In this document: positions 1 to 8,581 of the stretch, in pieces
How positions within the stretch are numbered: the stretch's first letter is position 1
How the letters are laid out: each line of letters begins with the position of its first letter
Assembly: GCF_000805385.1 (NCBI RefSeq)
Contig: NZ_JTJW01000008.1
Location: 1 to 64,000 of the forward strand
Length of the DNA stretch: 64,000 nt
Reading direction: 5' to 3'
Source: Mycolicibacterium setense
GTDB lineage: Bacteria > Actinomycetota > Actinomycetes > Mycobacteriales > Mycobacteriaceae
Notes under the pieces: generated by a model
The model's input: the letters and a program-made list of their open reading frames with translations, nothing else
The model's database searches: none
Told to the model about the DNA's origin: nothing
Position numbers and translations under genes: made by a program

Positions 1-17
1 AACTCTCCAAACAAAAA
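1..17 (-). rRNA. rrs: 16S ribosomal RNA, first bases only (cut by window edge)
   Basis: Read on the minus strand, positions 17 to 1 give TTTTTGTTTGGAGAGTT, the conserved 5' end of mycobacterial 16S rRNA, which continues with the universal TGATCCTGGCTCAG beyond the window. The gene lies downstream of a canonical rRNA promoter and leader and behind tyrS, as expected for the second rRNA operon (rrnB) of rapidly growing mycobacteria. Only about 17 of roughly 1,530 bases are present, so the identification rests on this short motif plus its context. Confidence 0.85.
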
Positions 18-326
18 CTTCCCAGTCCAAAAACCAGGCAGAATTCGAATCAGAAAAATCCGATCACAAACAAAAGACACCAACAAACTGGCATCAAAAA
101 ACAACAACCACACCCTAAACGGGAAAAGAGCGTGGCCAAAAAACAACAAACAAAAACCACCAAACACACTATTGAGTTCTCAAACAACACGCCCGAGTTT
201 GTCGCGCAGAAATCCAGCGGCTAAAAGCCGCTGAGCTTACTGCGGGCAGTGAGAAGACCCACCGTAATGGGTGTCTCTCTCGGATTTCGTCTTCGCTCTC
301 CGGCGCTTGTCCGTGTCGCTCTGACT
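18..326 (-). promoter_or_regulatory. rRNA leader with antitermination element
   Basis: This roughly 310-base leader is AT-rich near 16S and has no coding potential. Positions 190-161 on the minus strand read GTGTTGTTTGAGAACTCAAT followed by AGTGTGTTTG, the conserved actinobacterial boxA antitermination region. A perfect 7-bp inverted repeat (216-222 and 226-232, three-base loop) can form a hairpin upstream of it. The adenine-rich plus strand at 60-160 corresponds to the T-rich stretch that normally pairs with sequence after 16S to form the RNase III processing stem; the partner lies outside the window. Confidence 0.8.
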
Positions 327-332
327 TGGAAT

Positions 333-361
333 AAGTTACGTGAGCGCTAACAGCGAGTCAA
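333..361 (-). promoter_or_regulatory. rRNA operon promoter
   Basis: On the minus strand TTGACT (361-356) is followed after exactly 17 bp by TAACTT (338-333). This is a near-consensus SigA-type -35/-10 pair, and initiation is predicted near position 326. It lies about 55 bp after the tyrS stop and drives the rRNA leader and 16S. Only one such pair is visible here, consistent with the single-promoter layout reported for rrnB-type mycobacterial operons. Confidence 0.8.
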
Positions 362-414
362 ATCGCCTGGTCACTGTCGCGTTTCCGCAGGTCAGCGGCA
401 GGCTGCCGACGGGC

Positions 415-1722
415 CTAACCGCCCGCCCGCTCGACGCCGGCAATGTGCCGCTTGCCACGTCGCAACACGAGCCAGCGTTCGTACAGAAAATCCGAATGCT
501 GTGGTATCCACTCGTCGCTTTCAATACGGACGTTGTTCACGTACACGCCGCCCTCGGCGACGGTGCGGCGCGCGTCTCCCTTGCTTTTGGAGAGTCCGGT
601 GGCCACCAACAAATCGGTGATCGAATCGGGGCCGCCCGGCTTCAGTGCGGCCACCTCCCCACTGCTGGCCTCACGCAGCGCGGCGCCCAGGGTGGATTCG
701 TCGAGTTCGGTGAGTTCGGCGCGGCCGAACAGCGCCTGGCTGGCCAGCTCGACCGCCGTCGTCGCACCTTCGCCATGGACCAACGTGGTCAGTTCGCGGG
801 CCAGCCGTTTCTGTGCGGCGCGTTCATGGGCACGGTTCTTGGTGGCGTCGTCAAGCTCGGCGATCTCGTCCGGCGACAGGAAGGTGAACCACCGCAGGTA
901 GCCCATCACGTCGGCGTCGGCGGTGTTCACGAAGTACTGGTACCAGGCATAAGGGCTGGTCATCTCGGGATCCAGCCACAAGTTGCCGCCACCGGTCGAC
1001 TTACCGAACTTCTTGCCCTCGGAGTCGGTGACCAGTGGGGTCGTCATCGCATGCACGGTCGCGCCGAGCTTCTGGCGCACCAACCGGGCGCCGGCCACGA
1101 TGTTGCCCCACTGGTCGGAGCCACCGATCTGCAGCGCGCAGCCGTACCGCTGGTGAAGTTCGACGAAGTCGTTGGCCTGAAGCAGCATGTAGCTGAACTC
1201 CGTGTAGGAGATGCCGTCGCCCTCCAACCGGCGCCGGACCGTCTCCCGGTCCAGCATCACGTTGACCGAGAAGTATTTCCCCAGGTCACGTAGGAATTCA
1301 ATGGCGGACAGCTCGGACGTCCACGACAGGTTGTTCTCGACGACCGCACCGGTCGGGCTGTCGTCGAATTCGACGAACCGCTCCAGTTGTCCACGGATGC
1401 GCCCGGCCCAGTCCGCGACGGTGTCGGCGGTGTTCAGAGTGCGCTCCCCCGTGTCGCGCGGGTCGCCGATCATCCCGGTGGCCCCGCCGGCGAGCACGAT
1501 CGGCCGATGACCGGCGCGCTGGAAGCGCCGCAGGGTGAGCAGCGGTACCAGGTGGCCGGCATGCAGGCTGGGCGCGGTGGGATCGAAACCCGAGTAGACC
1601 GTCATGGGGCCCTTGGCCAGGTCATTCGCCAGGGCGTCGCGGTCGGTCGACTGCGCGATCAGCCCGCGCCAGTCCAGCTCATCGAGGATTCCCATCGCTC
1701 CAGAAGTCATGCGATCAATCAT
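415..1722 (-). CDS. tyrS: Tyrosyl-tRNA synthetase
   Basis: Class I aminoacyl-tRNA synthetase that charges tRNA-Tyr in the cytoplasm. The first 320 or so residues form the Rossmann catalytic domain with the HIGH-type motif HAGH (about residue 54), the tyrosine-binding segment QIGGSDQWGN and the KMSKS-type motif KFGKS (about 240). A C-terminal S4 RNA-binding domain follows (about 355-425). The length (435 aa) is usual. ATGs at 1722, 1710 and 1695 are all possible; the family N-terminus (MGILDELDWRGL) favours 1710 or 1695, and no strong ribosome site decides. It starts seven bases after the mpg stop, so the two are probably co-transcribed, and it is followed by the rRNA operon. Confidence 0.97.
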   Translation of the reverse strand: MIDRMTSGAMGILDELDWRGLIAQSTDRDALANDLAKGPMTVYSGFDPTAPSLHAGHLVPLLTLRRFQRAGHRPIVLAGGATGMIGDPRDTGERTLNTADTVADWAGRIRGQLERFVEFDDSPTGAVVENNLSWTSELSAIEFLRDLGKYFSVNVMLDRETVRRRLEGDGISYTEFSYMLLQANDFVELHQRYGCALQIGGSDQWGNIVAGARLVRQKLGATVHAMTTPLVTDSEGKKFGKSTGGGNLWLDPEMTSPYAWYQYFVNTADADVMGYLRWFTFLSPDEIAELDDATKNRAHERAAQKRLARELTTLVHGEGATTAVELASQALFGRAELTELDESTLGAALREASSGEVAALKPGGPDSITDLLVATGLSKSKGDARRTVAEGGVYVNNVRIESDEWIPQHSDFLYERWLVLRRGKRHIAGVERAGG

Positions 1723-1728
1723 CGCGTC

Positions 1729-2340
1729 TCAGTCGCTGGCACCGGGCGCCGGGGCGCGCGGGCTGCGCCGATACGCCGAAACCTCTCCCCGATCCGCCAG
1801 CCACAACCGCCATCTGCGGTCGGCAGCCTTGCTCACCCCGACCCGCGGCCCGTCGACTGCCGGCGCCGCATCGCGCAAGGCCAGGCGTACCGGACTGTCG
1901 GCGTCGAAGAGGTCAATTCCGTTGTCCTCCATGGTGATTCCCAGCGCCGAACAGAGGTTTCCGGGCCCTCGCGCCAGCGCGGCCGGCAAGATCGCCGGTC
2001 CGCGACGCCGGCGGGCAAGCTCAGCGCCTGCGGACACCGACGCCGCACGCAGCAGTACCGCGCCCGCGACGCCGTCGAATCCGCAGACCACATTCGCGCA
2101 GACGTGAATGCCGTGGCTGCGGTAGGTGTACAGGTGTCCCGGCGGGCCGAACATCACGAGGTTCCGCCCGCCTGCGCCACGAAAGGAATGCGAGGCGGCG
2201 TCTGGCCAGGGTCCGTCAGGTGGGCCGCCGTACGCCTCGACCTCGACGACGACAGCGCTGACTCCACGACCGGTCAGCTCGGCCCCCAACAGTCGGCGGG
2301 CCGCAAGCAGGGGGTCACCAGCCAACAGCTCGGTGCCCAT
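1729..2340 (-). CDS. mpg: 3-methyladenine DNA glycosylase (AAG/Mpg family)
   Basis: Monofunctional DNA glycosylase that removes alkylated purines in base excision repair. Family motifs are clear: VVEVEAYGGP containing the catalytic glutamate, ASHSFRG, RNLVMFGPPGHLYTYRSHG and LARGPGNLC. I chose ATG 2340 because it gives 203 residues, starting MGTELLAGDP where the M. tuberculosis homologue starts; an upstream GTG at 2391 would add 17 residues without family similarity. The gene sits directly upstream of tyrS (gap about 6 bp), the order known from other mycobacteria. Confidence 0.93.
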   Translation of the reverse strand: MGTELLAGDPLLAARRLLGAELTGRGVSAVVVEVEAYGGPPDGPWPDAASHSFRGAGGRNLVMFGPPGHLYTYRSHGIHVCANVVCGFDGVAGAVLLRAASVSAGAELARRRRGPAILPAALARGPGNLCSALGITMEDNGIDLFDADSPVRLALRDAAPAVDGPRVGVSKAADRRWRLWLADRGEVSAYRRSPRAPAPGASD

Positions 2341-2420
2341 CTGCAAGCCCACCCGAGCGATTCTGCACTTCTCAACAACTGCCGTTGACACCGGCCGTAC
2401 GTGCGCGCATTATTCAACGC

Positions 2421-3206
2421 ATGATGACTTCATCGATTGATGAATTCTCCCCGGAATTCCCGGCCGGCGCGGCTCCCCCGGCCATCGACATCGCCGGCCT
2501 GCAGGTCAACAGGGGTGGCAGGCCCGCGATTCGCGACCTCACCGTCCAGATCGCCGGCGGCACCATCACCGGATTGCTCGGCCCGTCCGGCTGCGGCAAG
2601 TCCACGCTGATACGCAGCATCGTCGGAACCCAGATCGTCGCGGCGGGCACGGTCACTGTGCTCGGCCACCCCGCCGGCTCGGCGCCGCTGCGCCACCGCG
2701 TCGGATACGTCACCCAGGATCCGACCATTTACGACGACCTGCGGGTGATCGACAACGTGCGGTACTTCGCGGCGCTCTACGGCACCTCGGCGGACTCGGC
2801 GGCCAATGCCATCCGATCGGTCGGCCTCGACGATCACCGCACCGCGTACTGCGGCAACCTCTCCGGCGGACAGCGCACCCGGGTATCGCTCGCATGTGCG
2901 CTGGTGGCCGAGCCCGAGCTGCTGGTGCTCGACGAACCCACCGTCGGCCTCGACCCGGTCCTTCGCGTCGACCTGTGGGAGCAGTTCAACGAACTGTCGC
3001 GGCGCGGCACCACGCTGCTGGTTTCCAGCCACGTCATGGACGAGGCCGACCACTGCGGCGACCTGCTGCTCATGCGTGAAGGACGACTGCTCGCCCACAC
3101 CACCCCAGACCTGCTACGGAAGGACACGGCATGCACGTCCCTGGAGGAAGCGTTTCTCACCGTCATCCGGCGCAGCGGCTCGGACGCGACCAACCCAGCC
3201 GGCTGA
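2421..3206 (+). CDS. ABC exporter ATP-binding subunit
   Basis: ATPase of an ABC-2 type (drug/lipid) exporter. Visible motifs are Walker A GPSGCGKST (about residue 55), Q-loop YVTQDP, signature LSGGQRTRVSLA, Walker B LLVLDEPTVGLDP and the switch histidine in VSSHVMDEADH. The C-terminal tail LEEAFLTVI is typical of the CcmA/DrrA group. A double ATG at 2421/2424 gives a start; a more upstream reading frame lacks similarity. It overlaps the permease gene by 76 bp and a TetR gene follows, so this is a three-gene unit corresponding to Rv1687c-Rv1685c of M. tuberculosis. The substrate is unknown. Confidence 0.92.
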   Translation: MMTSSIDEFSPEFPAGAAPPAIDIAGLQVNRGGRPAIRDLTVQIAGGTITGLLGPSGCGKSTLIRSIVGTQIVAAGTVTVLGHPAGSAPLRHRVGYVTQDPTIYDDLRVIDNVRYFAALYGTSADSAANAIRSVGLDDHRTAYCGNLSGGQRTRVSLACALVAEPELLVLDEPTVGLDPVLRVDLWEQFNELSRRGTTLLVSSHVMDEADHCGDLLLMREGRLLAHTTPDLLRKDTACTSLEEAFLTVIRRSGSDATNPAG

Positions 3207-3958
3207 GCCCGGCGGCCTATCTGGCCACGACGGGCCGGATCCTGCGGCAGCTGGCCGCCGACCACCGCAGCGTCGCGATGATCCTGGTGGTACCGAGCCT
3301 GATCATCACGCTGATGTACTTCATGTTCCAGAACGCGCCGCAATCGCCGGGCCACCCCAGCCCGTTCAACAATGCGTGCCTGATCATGCTCGGCGTGTTC
3401 CCGCTGATCGTGATGTTCCTGATCACCTCGATCACCATGCAGCGCGAACGTGTCTCGGGGACCCTCGAGCGCATTCTGACCACACCGCTACGTCGTTTCG
3501 ACCTGTTGGCCGCGTACGGCACGGCGTTCTCGATCGCCGCCGCGGCGCAGGCCACCCTGGCCTGCATCGTCTCGTTCTGGTTCCTCGGATTGGACACCGC
3601 GGGCAGCCCCGGGCTGGTGTTCCTCATCGCGATCATCAACGCCGTGCTCGGCGTGGGGCTCGGCCTGTTGTGCAGCGCGTTCGCCCGCACAGAGTTCCAG
3701 GCCGTGCAGTTCATGCCCGTGGTGATCGCACCTCAGCTGCTGCTGTGCGGCATCATCGTGCCGCGCGCCGCGCTGCCGGATTGGCTTGAATGGATCAGCA
3801 ACGTGCTGCCTGCCAGCTATGCACTCGAGGCACTGCAGCAGGTCGGCGCACATCCGGAGCTCACCGCCGTCGCGGCGCGGGACATCGCGATCGTGGTGGG
3901 GTTCGCCGTACTGGCGCTGGGACTGGCCGCGGCCACCCTGCGCCGCCGAACACCTTAG
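3131..3958 (+). CDS. ABC-2 type exporter permease
   Basis: Integral membrane partner of the preceding ATPase. About six hydrophobic segments can be seen (around residues 46-66, 84-101, 130-152, 160-180, 190-215 and 250-270), with the ABC-2 hallmark RERVSGTLERILTTPLRRFDLLAAY after the second segment. The ATG at 3131 overlaps the ATPase gene; the first 25 or so residues read poorly (histidine/arginine-rich), so the real start may lie slightly downstream. Six bases separate it from the TetR gene. Confidence 0.9.
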   Translation: MHVPGGSVSHRHPAQRLGRDQPSRLSPAAYLATTGRILRQLAADHRSVAMILVVPSLIITLMYFMFQNAPQSPGHPSPFNNACLIMLGVFPLIVMFLITSITMQRERVSGTLERILTTPLRRFDLLAAYGTAFSIAAAAQATLACIVSFWFLGLDTAGSPGLVFLIAIINAVLGVGLGLLCSAFARTEFQAVQFMPVVIAPQLLLCGIIVPRAALPDWLEWISNVLPASYALEALQQVGAHPELTAVAARDIAIVVGFAVLALGLAAATLRRRTP

Positions 3959-3964
3959 GTAAAC

Positions 3965-4591
3965 GTGAGCACCCACATCGATTCCGAACGGGAACGCAAA
4001 CGCCCGGGCCGGCCCGCAGGCCCGTCGGACAAGCGCGAGCGCATCCTGACCAGCGCACGGGAATTGTTCGCCCGCAACGGAATCGACAAGACATCTATCC
4101 GCGCCATCGCGGCTGACGCCGGCGTGGACGCCGCGCTGGTGCATCACTACTTCGGCACCAAGACGCAGCTGTTCGCCGCCGCGATCCACATCCCCATCGA
4201 TCCGATGACCGTGATCGGAAAGCTGAAGGAAGTGCCGGTGGAGCAGATCGGGCACACCCTGCCGTCAATCCTGTTGCCGCTGTGGGATTCCGAGATCGGC
4301 AAGGGTTTCGTGGCGACCCTGCGTTCCCTCCTGGCAGGCAACGACGTGTCACTGGTGCGGTCGTTCCTGCAGGAGATCATCGTCGGAGAAATCGGACCAC
4401 GGGTGGACAACCCGCCTGGGAGCTCCCGGATCCGCATCCAGTTCGTCGCATCGCAACTGGTCGGGGTCGCCATGGCGCGTTACATCCTGGAGCTGCAACC
4501 TTTCGCCACGCTGCCGGCGGATCAGATCGTCGAGACCATCGCCCCCACCCTGCAGCGCTACCTCACCGGTGATCTACCCGGACTCCCCTGA
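3965..4591 (+). CDS. TetR-family transcriptional regulator
   Basis: The N-terminal helix-turn-helix reads ERILTSARELFARNGIDK, then TSIRAIAADAGVDAALVHHYFGTK, the classic TetR pattern (residues about 22-68). The C-terminal ligand domain resembles the TetR_C group found in Rv1685c-type proteins. It starts with GTG at 3965, six bases after the permease stop, so it is probably the local repressor of the ABC exporter and is autoregulated. Its 3' end overlaps the convergent Trm112-like gene by 18 bp. Confidence 0.92.
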   Translation: MSTHIDSERERKRPGRPAGPSDKRERILTSARELFARNGIDKTSIRAIAADAGVDAALVHHYFGTKTQLFAAAIHIPIDPMTVIGKLKEVPVEQIGHTLPSILLPLWDSEIGKGFVATLRSLLAGNDVSLVRSFLQEIIVGEIGPRVDNPPGSSRIRIQFVASQLVGVAMARYILELQPFATLPADQIVETIAPTLQRYLTGDLPGLP

Positions 4592-4795
4592 GCCCGCCAA
4601 CTCCATCAGCCGACGATGCTCGGCATCATCATCGATGGCCACTGCCTCGTCGACCAAGAGCACCGGAATGCCGTCTTCGATCCGGTAGGCCCGCCGCAAC
4701 CGGGGGTTGTAGAGCCAGTCCGTTCCCGCCAGCAGGAGCGGCCCGCGGTCCTGCGGGCAGACCAGGATGCTCAAAAGCTTGTCGTCGACCACCAC
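4574..4795 (-). CDS. Trm112/UPF0434-family small protein
   Basis: This 73-residue protein has the Trm112-like layout: DDKLLSILVCPQDRGPL at the N-terminus, then YNPRLRRAYRIEDGIPVLLVDEA. Members of this family act as small activating partners of methyltransferases in archaea and eukaryotes; the bacterial role is unclear. Only one cysteine of the usual zinc ligands is present (CPQD), so zinc binding is doubtful. It starts with GTG and its end overlaps the TetR gene on the other strand. It corresponds to Rv1684. Confidence 0.88.
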   Translation of the reverse strand: MVVDDKLLSILVCPQDRGPLLLAGTDWLYNPRLRRAYRIEDGIPVLLVDEAVAIDDDAEHRRLMELAGSGESG

Positions 4796-4801
4796 GCGAC
4801 G

Positions 4802-5353
4802 CTAGCCCAACGGGATCTGGATGCCACCACTCGGGCCAGGCTGGGCGCCTCCGCCCGGAATGGGGGCGATGCCCCCGGGGAACTGGCCGACCCCGGGATT
4901 GACAGCACCCTGCTGCGGGATCTGTGCAGCGGACTGCGCCTGCAACTTGCGCTGATACGACAGCGTGCTCTTGAGCGCGTTGATCAGCGGAACCTGATTG
5001 GGACGCTTGTCGAGTGCCTCGGTGATGGCTTCACGGTTGGCGTTCGACGGCTTGTAGCCCTGCTGACGCAGCTTCAGGATGTCGTGGATCAGCGTCGAGA
5101 TCTGTCCACCGCCCTCGCCGGTGTCGTAGTCCTTGGCGATGATGGACAGTGCTTCGTCGGCGGTCATCTGCGGCGCTGCGGCCGGCTCTGCCCCCGGCGC
5201 GTCGGCCGCAGGTGTCGGCTGTGCGGGCTGAACGGGATCGGCCGCAGCCGTCGGCGCACCGGCGCCCACCAGGAGCCCCAGGACCAGCGCACCGCCCGTC
5301 ACCGACCCGGTGACGGCCCGACGCCAGCTGTTCGCACGCGATCCCGATGTCAT
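4802..5353 (-). CDS. Secreted, proline/alanine-rich protein of unknown function
   Basis: 183 residues. There is a Sec signal peptide: arginines at residues 6-12, a hydrophobic run VTGGALVLGLLVGAGA, and a likely cleavage after TAAA near residue 38. A Pro/Ala/Gln linker leads to a compact helical region (about 62-140, TADEALSIIAKDYDTGEGGGQISTLIHD...), and a Gly/Pro-rich tail with repeated PGGG follows. I recognise no domain. The gene ends 6 bp before the Trm112-like gene and follows the lipase/acyl-CoA synthetase on the same strand, so the three may form a unit. It is probably periplasmic or cell-wall-located. Confidence 0.8.
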   Translation of the reverse strand: MTSGSRANSWRRAVTGSVTGGALVLGLLVGAGAPTAAADPVQPAQPTPAADAPGAEPAAAPQMTADEALSIIAKDYDTGEGGGQISTLIHDILKLRQQGYKPSNANREAITEALDKRPNQVPLINALKSTLSYQRKLQAQSAAQIPQQGAVNPGVGQFPGGIAPIPGGGAQPGPSGGIQIPLG

Positions 5354-5429
5354 CGATCCTCCAGTCGTTCTGCCGTCCGCCGGAGCCTAACAGCGCATTC
5401 GTGCCCCGGCACGCCGCCGACATACCTGC

Positions 5430-8400
5430 CTAGTCGGTATCCGGCTCGTCGGCTGCGGCTCCTGCGACGAGTTCAGCCCGGCTGGCCGCCGTCAGTTTCT
5501 TGTACGAACCTGTATCGGCGTCGAAGTACCAGCAGTTACGCCGCCCCGCCTTCGGAATGCCTGCCGCGCGCAAAGGTGCGAGCAGCGGACGGTACGAGGC
5601 ACCGAGTTCCATGTCGGCCACCACGTGCACGACGTCTGGTGGATTGCCCGCCGCCAGATCGTCCAACGCGTGCGAAAGGTCGGCGGTGGGGACGCTGCCA
5701 CCGGGACGCAGCGCCAGCGCCGTCACCGCGAGTTGCCGGCCCGCCGCCTCGACGCCATAAGTGACCGACATGTCTACCGCGTCCAGACGACCGACCGCGT
5801 CGTTGACCGCCGTCGCGAACACCGCCCCCCGTTCGGTACGGATCACCGCGCCACGGTTGTCGACCAGCCAGTAATCGCCGTCCTCGTCACGACGGAACAG
5901 GAACTCGGTGGACACCCAGGTGTCGGCAGGCGCGAAAACGCCACGCTTGACCACGGCGGTCGGGTCGACCGGGCCACGCGGGTGAGCCAGCAGCACGCCG
6001 ACCTCGTTGGCGTCGGCCTTGCGGACAAATCCCTGCTCGTCCTCCAGGATCAGGTCGTCGTCCGCGTCGTAGGCGGCCAGTTCGACATGGCCTCCGCCCG
6101 GCAGCGGCCGTCCCTTGCTGCCGATCTTGGCGCCCGAGACGTTGGCCAGCACGGCCTGGCCATCGGTGGTGGCGAAGAACTCCACGACCTGGGCCGGCTC
6201 GAACACGTCGACCACCCGCTTCCACAACCCGGCAGGCATGCCGGATCCGATGAACAACCGGACCGGGTGGCTTCCGGTGAGCGAGAACGACGGGTCGTCG
6301 ATGACCTCGCGCAGCATGGCCCAGGTGTAGGACACGACCGTGACACCGTATTGCCGGATCTCCTGCAGAAACCGGTCCGGCTGCAAGCCGCGGGACAACG
6401 CGATACGCGAGCCGCCGACCACCGCACCGCCGAGGCTGACCAGTAGTCCTGACTGATGGTGGAGTGGGGTCAGGCAGTAGACCGTGTCGCCGCGACCGAG
6501 ATTGGCCGCCGACGCGGTCCCGAAGGCCGACAACGCCCACCGGAAGTTGGTGATCTGACGCGCCACGAGTTCGCCGCCGACCTCGCTGAAGGCGACGAAC
6601 GCCAGGTCGCGGGCCAGGCCCGGGTTGGGCCGGTACCAGCCGGGCAACTCGACGACGTCGGGGTCGATCTTCTCCATGTCGACGATCGACGCGACGTCGT
6701 CGTACCGGTCCAGGTGCAGGTCGCGGCTCTCCCCACCGCCCAGCACCAGCACGCGCATGTCGAGTTCGCGAGCCACATCGAGGTGGCTGGGGTCGGCGAT
6801 GATCTCGGTCACGCCGCCGAGCCGGGCGGCCTCGGCCAGATCGGTCTCGGGCAACAGCACTGCCACCGCCCCCAAACGGGACAGCGCCGCGATCGCGACG
6901 AGCGCACTGGGGCGGGTGTCCATCAGGACACCGACGCGGGCACCCTGCCGTACCCCGACGTCGATCAGGCCGCGGACCACGTTGTTGATCCGCCGGTCCA
7001 CCGCCTCGTAGGTGTGTACCCGGCCGTCGAACAGCAGTGCCTCACCGTTGGGCACGCTGCGTGCCTGCTCGCTCATGATCCGGCCGAGCGAGATCCGGGT
7101 GTGGTCGTTGACCTGTCCCAGCCGTGCCAGGCGCGGCAGCGTGCGGGCGGTCTCGATGACCAGGGTCCGTGCGTTCTTGTTCGCCGCCACCAACGCTTCG
7201 GCTGCCGACCGGGCGACCCCGAACGCCATCTCGGTGGCCGCCGTCGCGCCGTGGGTGACGCGGGTGGAGAACGACACCCCACCGCCCTCCGGGTGGTCTG
7301 CCGGCTGCGATCCCATGGGAACCACACCTTCCGGCATCTGTTCTCCACCAAGCCATTTCACCCATTGGGCCACCGTCGGCCAGGTCTGGTCGGAAGCCTT
7401 CGAACCCACGACCAACCCGAAATGTCCTGCCCGGATCAGGTATTCGTAAACATCCGCATCGGGCGCCGCTCGCTTGATGCCCCGGACTGCGGCCGGCTGG
7501 CCGATATCGTCGACCTCGCCGACCACCGCGAGGATCGGGCAGTCGATGTCAGAAAGGGTGACCAGGTCGCCGTGAATCGAAAAGCCGCCGGTCATCATCC
7601 GGTTGTGTGAGATGAACTGCTTGAGCAGTTCGGAGATCGCGGGTCCGGACCAGGCGATCCAGCCCTCCGAGGACAGGAACCGGCGCTGCTGTTCGCGCGG
7701 CAGCAGGGCCTCGCGGTCGTGCAACTGACGCAGGAACTCCAGACGAGACTGGGCGGTCTTGATCGGGTCGAGCATCTGGAATCCGGTGCGCGCCAACCAG
7801 CCAGGAATATCGATGCGGCTGAACACATGGTCGGCCATGAAATCCGCCGCGCCCGCAGCGACCCCGGCGGGAAGATTCATCGGCAACGCGGCCAGGGTGT
7901 CCACCGGGGCACCGAAGGCGATGATGCTGGCCAGATCCTTGGAGCGCCGGTAGGCCGCGGTCTGGTAGGCGAACATGCCGCCCTGCGAGTAGCCGGCCAG
8001 GTGCACATCGCGACCGGTGACCTCTTTGACGATGTCGATGGCTTCGGACAGCGCGACCACGTGATCGGCGAGGTTGCGCTGCATGCCGCCCTCGACCTTG
8101 TCCGGTGAGCCGAAGTCGATCACCCATGGGTCGATACCGGCCGCGTGCAGGATGCCGACAGCGCCGTCGTCGCGGGTCACATCCCACATGTCCGCCGACA
8201 TCATCATCGGGTGGACCATCAGCACCGGCGGGCGCGGATCCTGGGCACCCGGGCGGGCATCCGGCGGGAAGTACCGCCGCAACCGGTACATCGGCACGCT
8301 CTGGATGATCTGAAAGGGCGACGGGACAGCGCCGGTCTCAAGGCCGCCGTAGCGCAGCACTTCCAGACCGTTCTGCGCGGTCGCCAGCAACCGCTCGACC

Positions 8401-8441
8401 GGTCTGGTCACTGCCGAGAAATCCACCAGCTTGCTCCCCAC
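5430..8441 (-). CDS. Bifunctional lipase / long-chain acyl-CoA synthetase (Rv1683 type)
   Basis: This large fusion is about 1,003 residues. The N-terminal half is an alpha/beta hydrolase of the PhaC/lipase type, with MVHPMMMSADMWD, the nucleophile elbow GYSQGG and the late histidine region RAGHFGLVVG. The C-terminal half (from about residue 470) is an AMP-binding, FadD-like domain with an ANL core around LTPLHHQSGLLVSLGGAVVGG, and ends in an FATP-like segment. The M. tuberculosis homologue (Rv1683, 999 aa) has been linked to triacylglycerol metabolism; here that is inferred from family. GTG 8441 is chosen because it gives the family length; an upstream frame extends to 8588. A 140-bp gap separates it from the divergent ABC-F gene, so both promoters lie there. 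Confidence 0.9.
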   Translation of the reverse strand: MGSKLVDFSAVTRPVERLLATAQNGLEVLRYGGLETGAVPSPFQIIQSVPMYRLRRYFPPDARPGAQDPRPPVLMVHPMMMSADMWDVTRDDGAVGILHAAGIDPWVIDFGSPDKVEGGMQRNLADHVVALSEAIDIVKEVTGRDVHLAGYSQGGMFAYQTAAYRRSKDLASIIAFGAPVDTLAALPMNLPAGVAAGAADFMADHVFSRIDIPGWLARTGFQMLDPIKTAQSRLEFLRQLHDREALLPREQQRRFLSSEGWIAWSGPAISELLKQFISHNRMMTGGFSIHGDLVTLSDIDCPILAVVGEVDDIGQPAAVRGIKRAAPDADVYEYLIRAGHFGLVVGSKASDQTWPTVAQWVKWLGGEQMPEGVVPMGSQPADHPEGGGVSFSTRVTHGATAATEMAFGVARSAAEALVAANKNARTLVIETARTLPRLARLGQVNDHTRISLGRIMSEQARSVPNGEALLFDGRVHTYEAVDRRINNVVRGLIDVGVRQGARVGVLMDTRPSALVAIAALSRLGAVAVLLPETDLAEAARLGGVTEIIADPSHLDVARELDMRVLVLGGGESRDLHLDRYDDVASIVDMEKIDPDVVELPGWYRPNPGLARDLAFVAFSEVGGELVARQITNFRWALSAFGTASAANLGRGDTVYCLTPLHHQSGLLVSLGGAVVGGSRIALSRGLQPDRFLQEIRQYGVTVVSYTWAMLREVIDDPSFSLTGSHPVRLFIGSGMPAGLWKRVVDVFEPAQVVEFFATTDGQAVLANVSGAKIGSKGRPLPGGGHVELAAYDADDDLILEDEQGFVRKADANEVGVLLAHPRGPVDPTAVVKRGVFAPADTWVSTEFLFRRDEDGDYWLVDNRGAVIRTERGAVFATAVNDAVGRLDAVDMSVTYGVEAAGRQLAVTALALRPGGSVPTADLSHALDDLAAGNPPDVVHVVADMELGASYRPLLAPLRAAGIPKAGRRNCWYFDADTGSYKKLTAASRAELVAGAAADEPDTD

Positions 8442-8581
8442 ACGACAACTCAACCCCGACCCCCGATTGACGAGGTCATCATGGCACAACAGCAACCGAT
8501 ACCCGACGTGATCACCGCTACGCCGACAGCGGCCCCATGCGATGCCGTAGCTCGGGCCGCCGAACGATAGGGTCGGCGGCG

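Noticed and set aside
340..1293. A 317-codon plus-strand reading frame opposite tyrS
   Set aside because: It is the antisense shadow of tyrS, with composition typical of reversed high-GC codons and no recognisable motifs.
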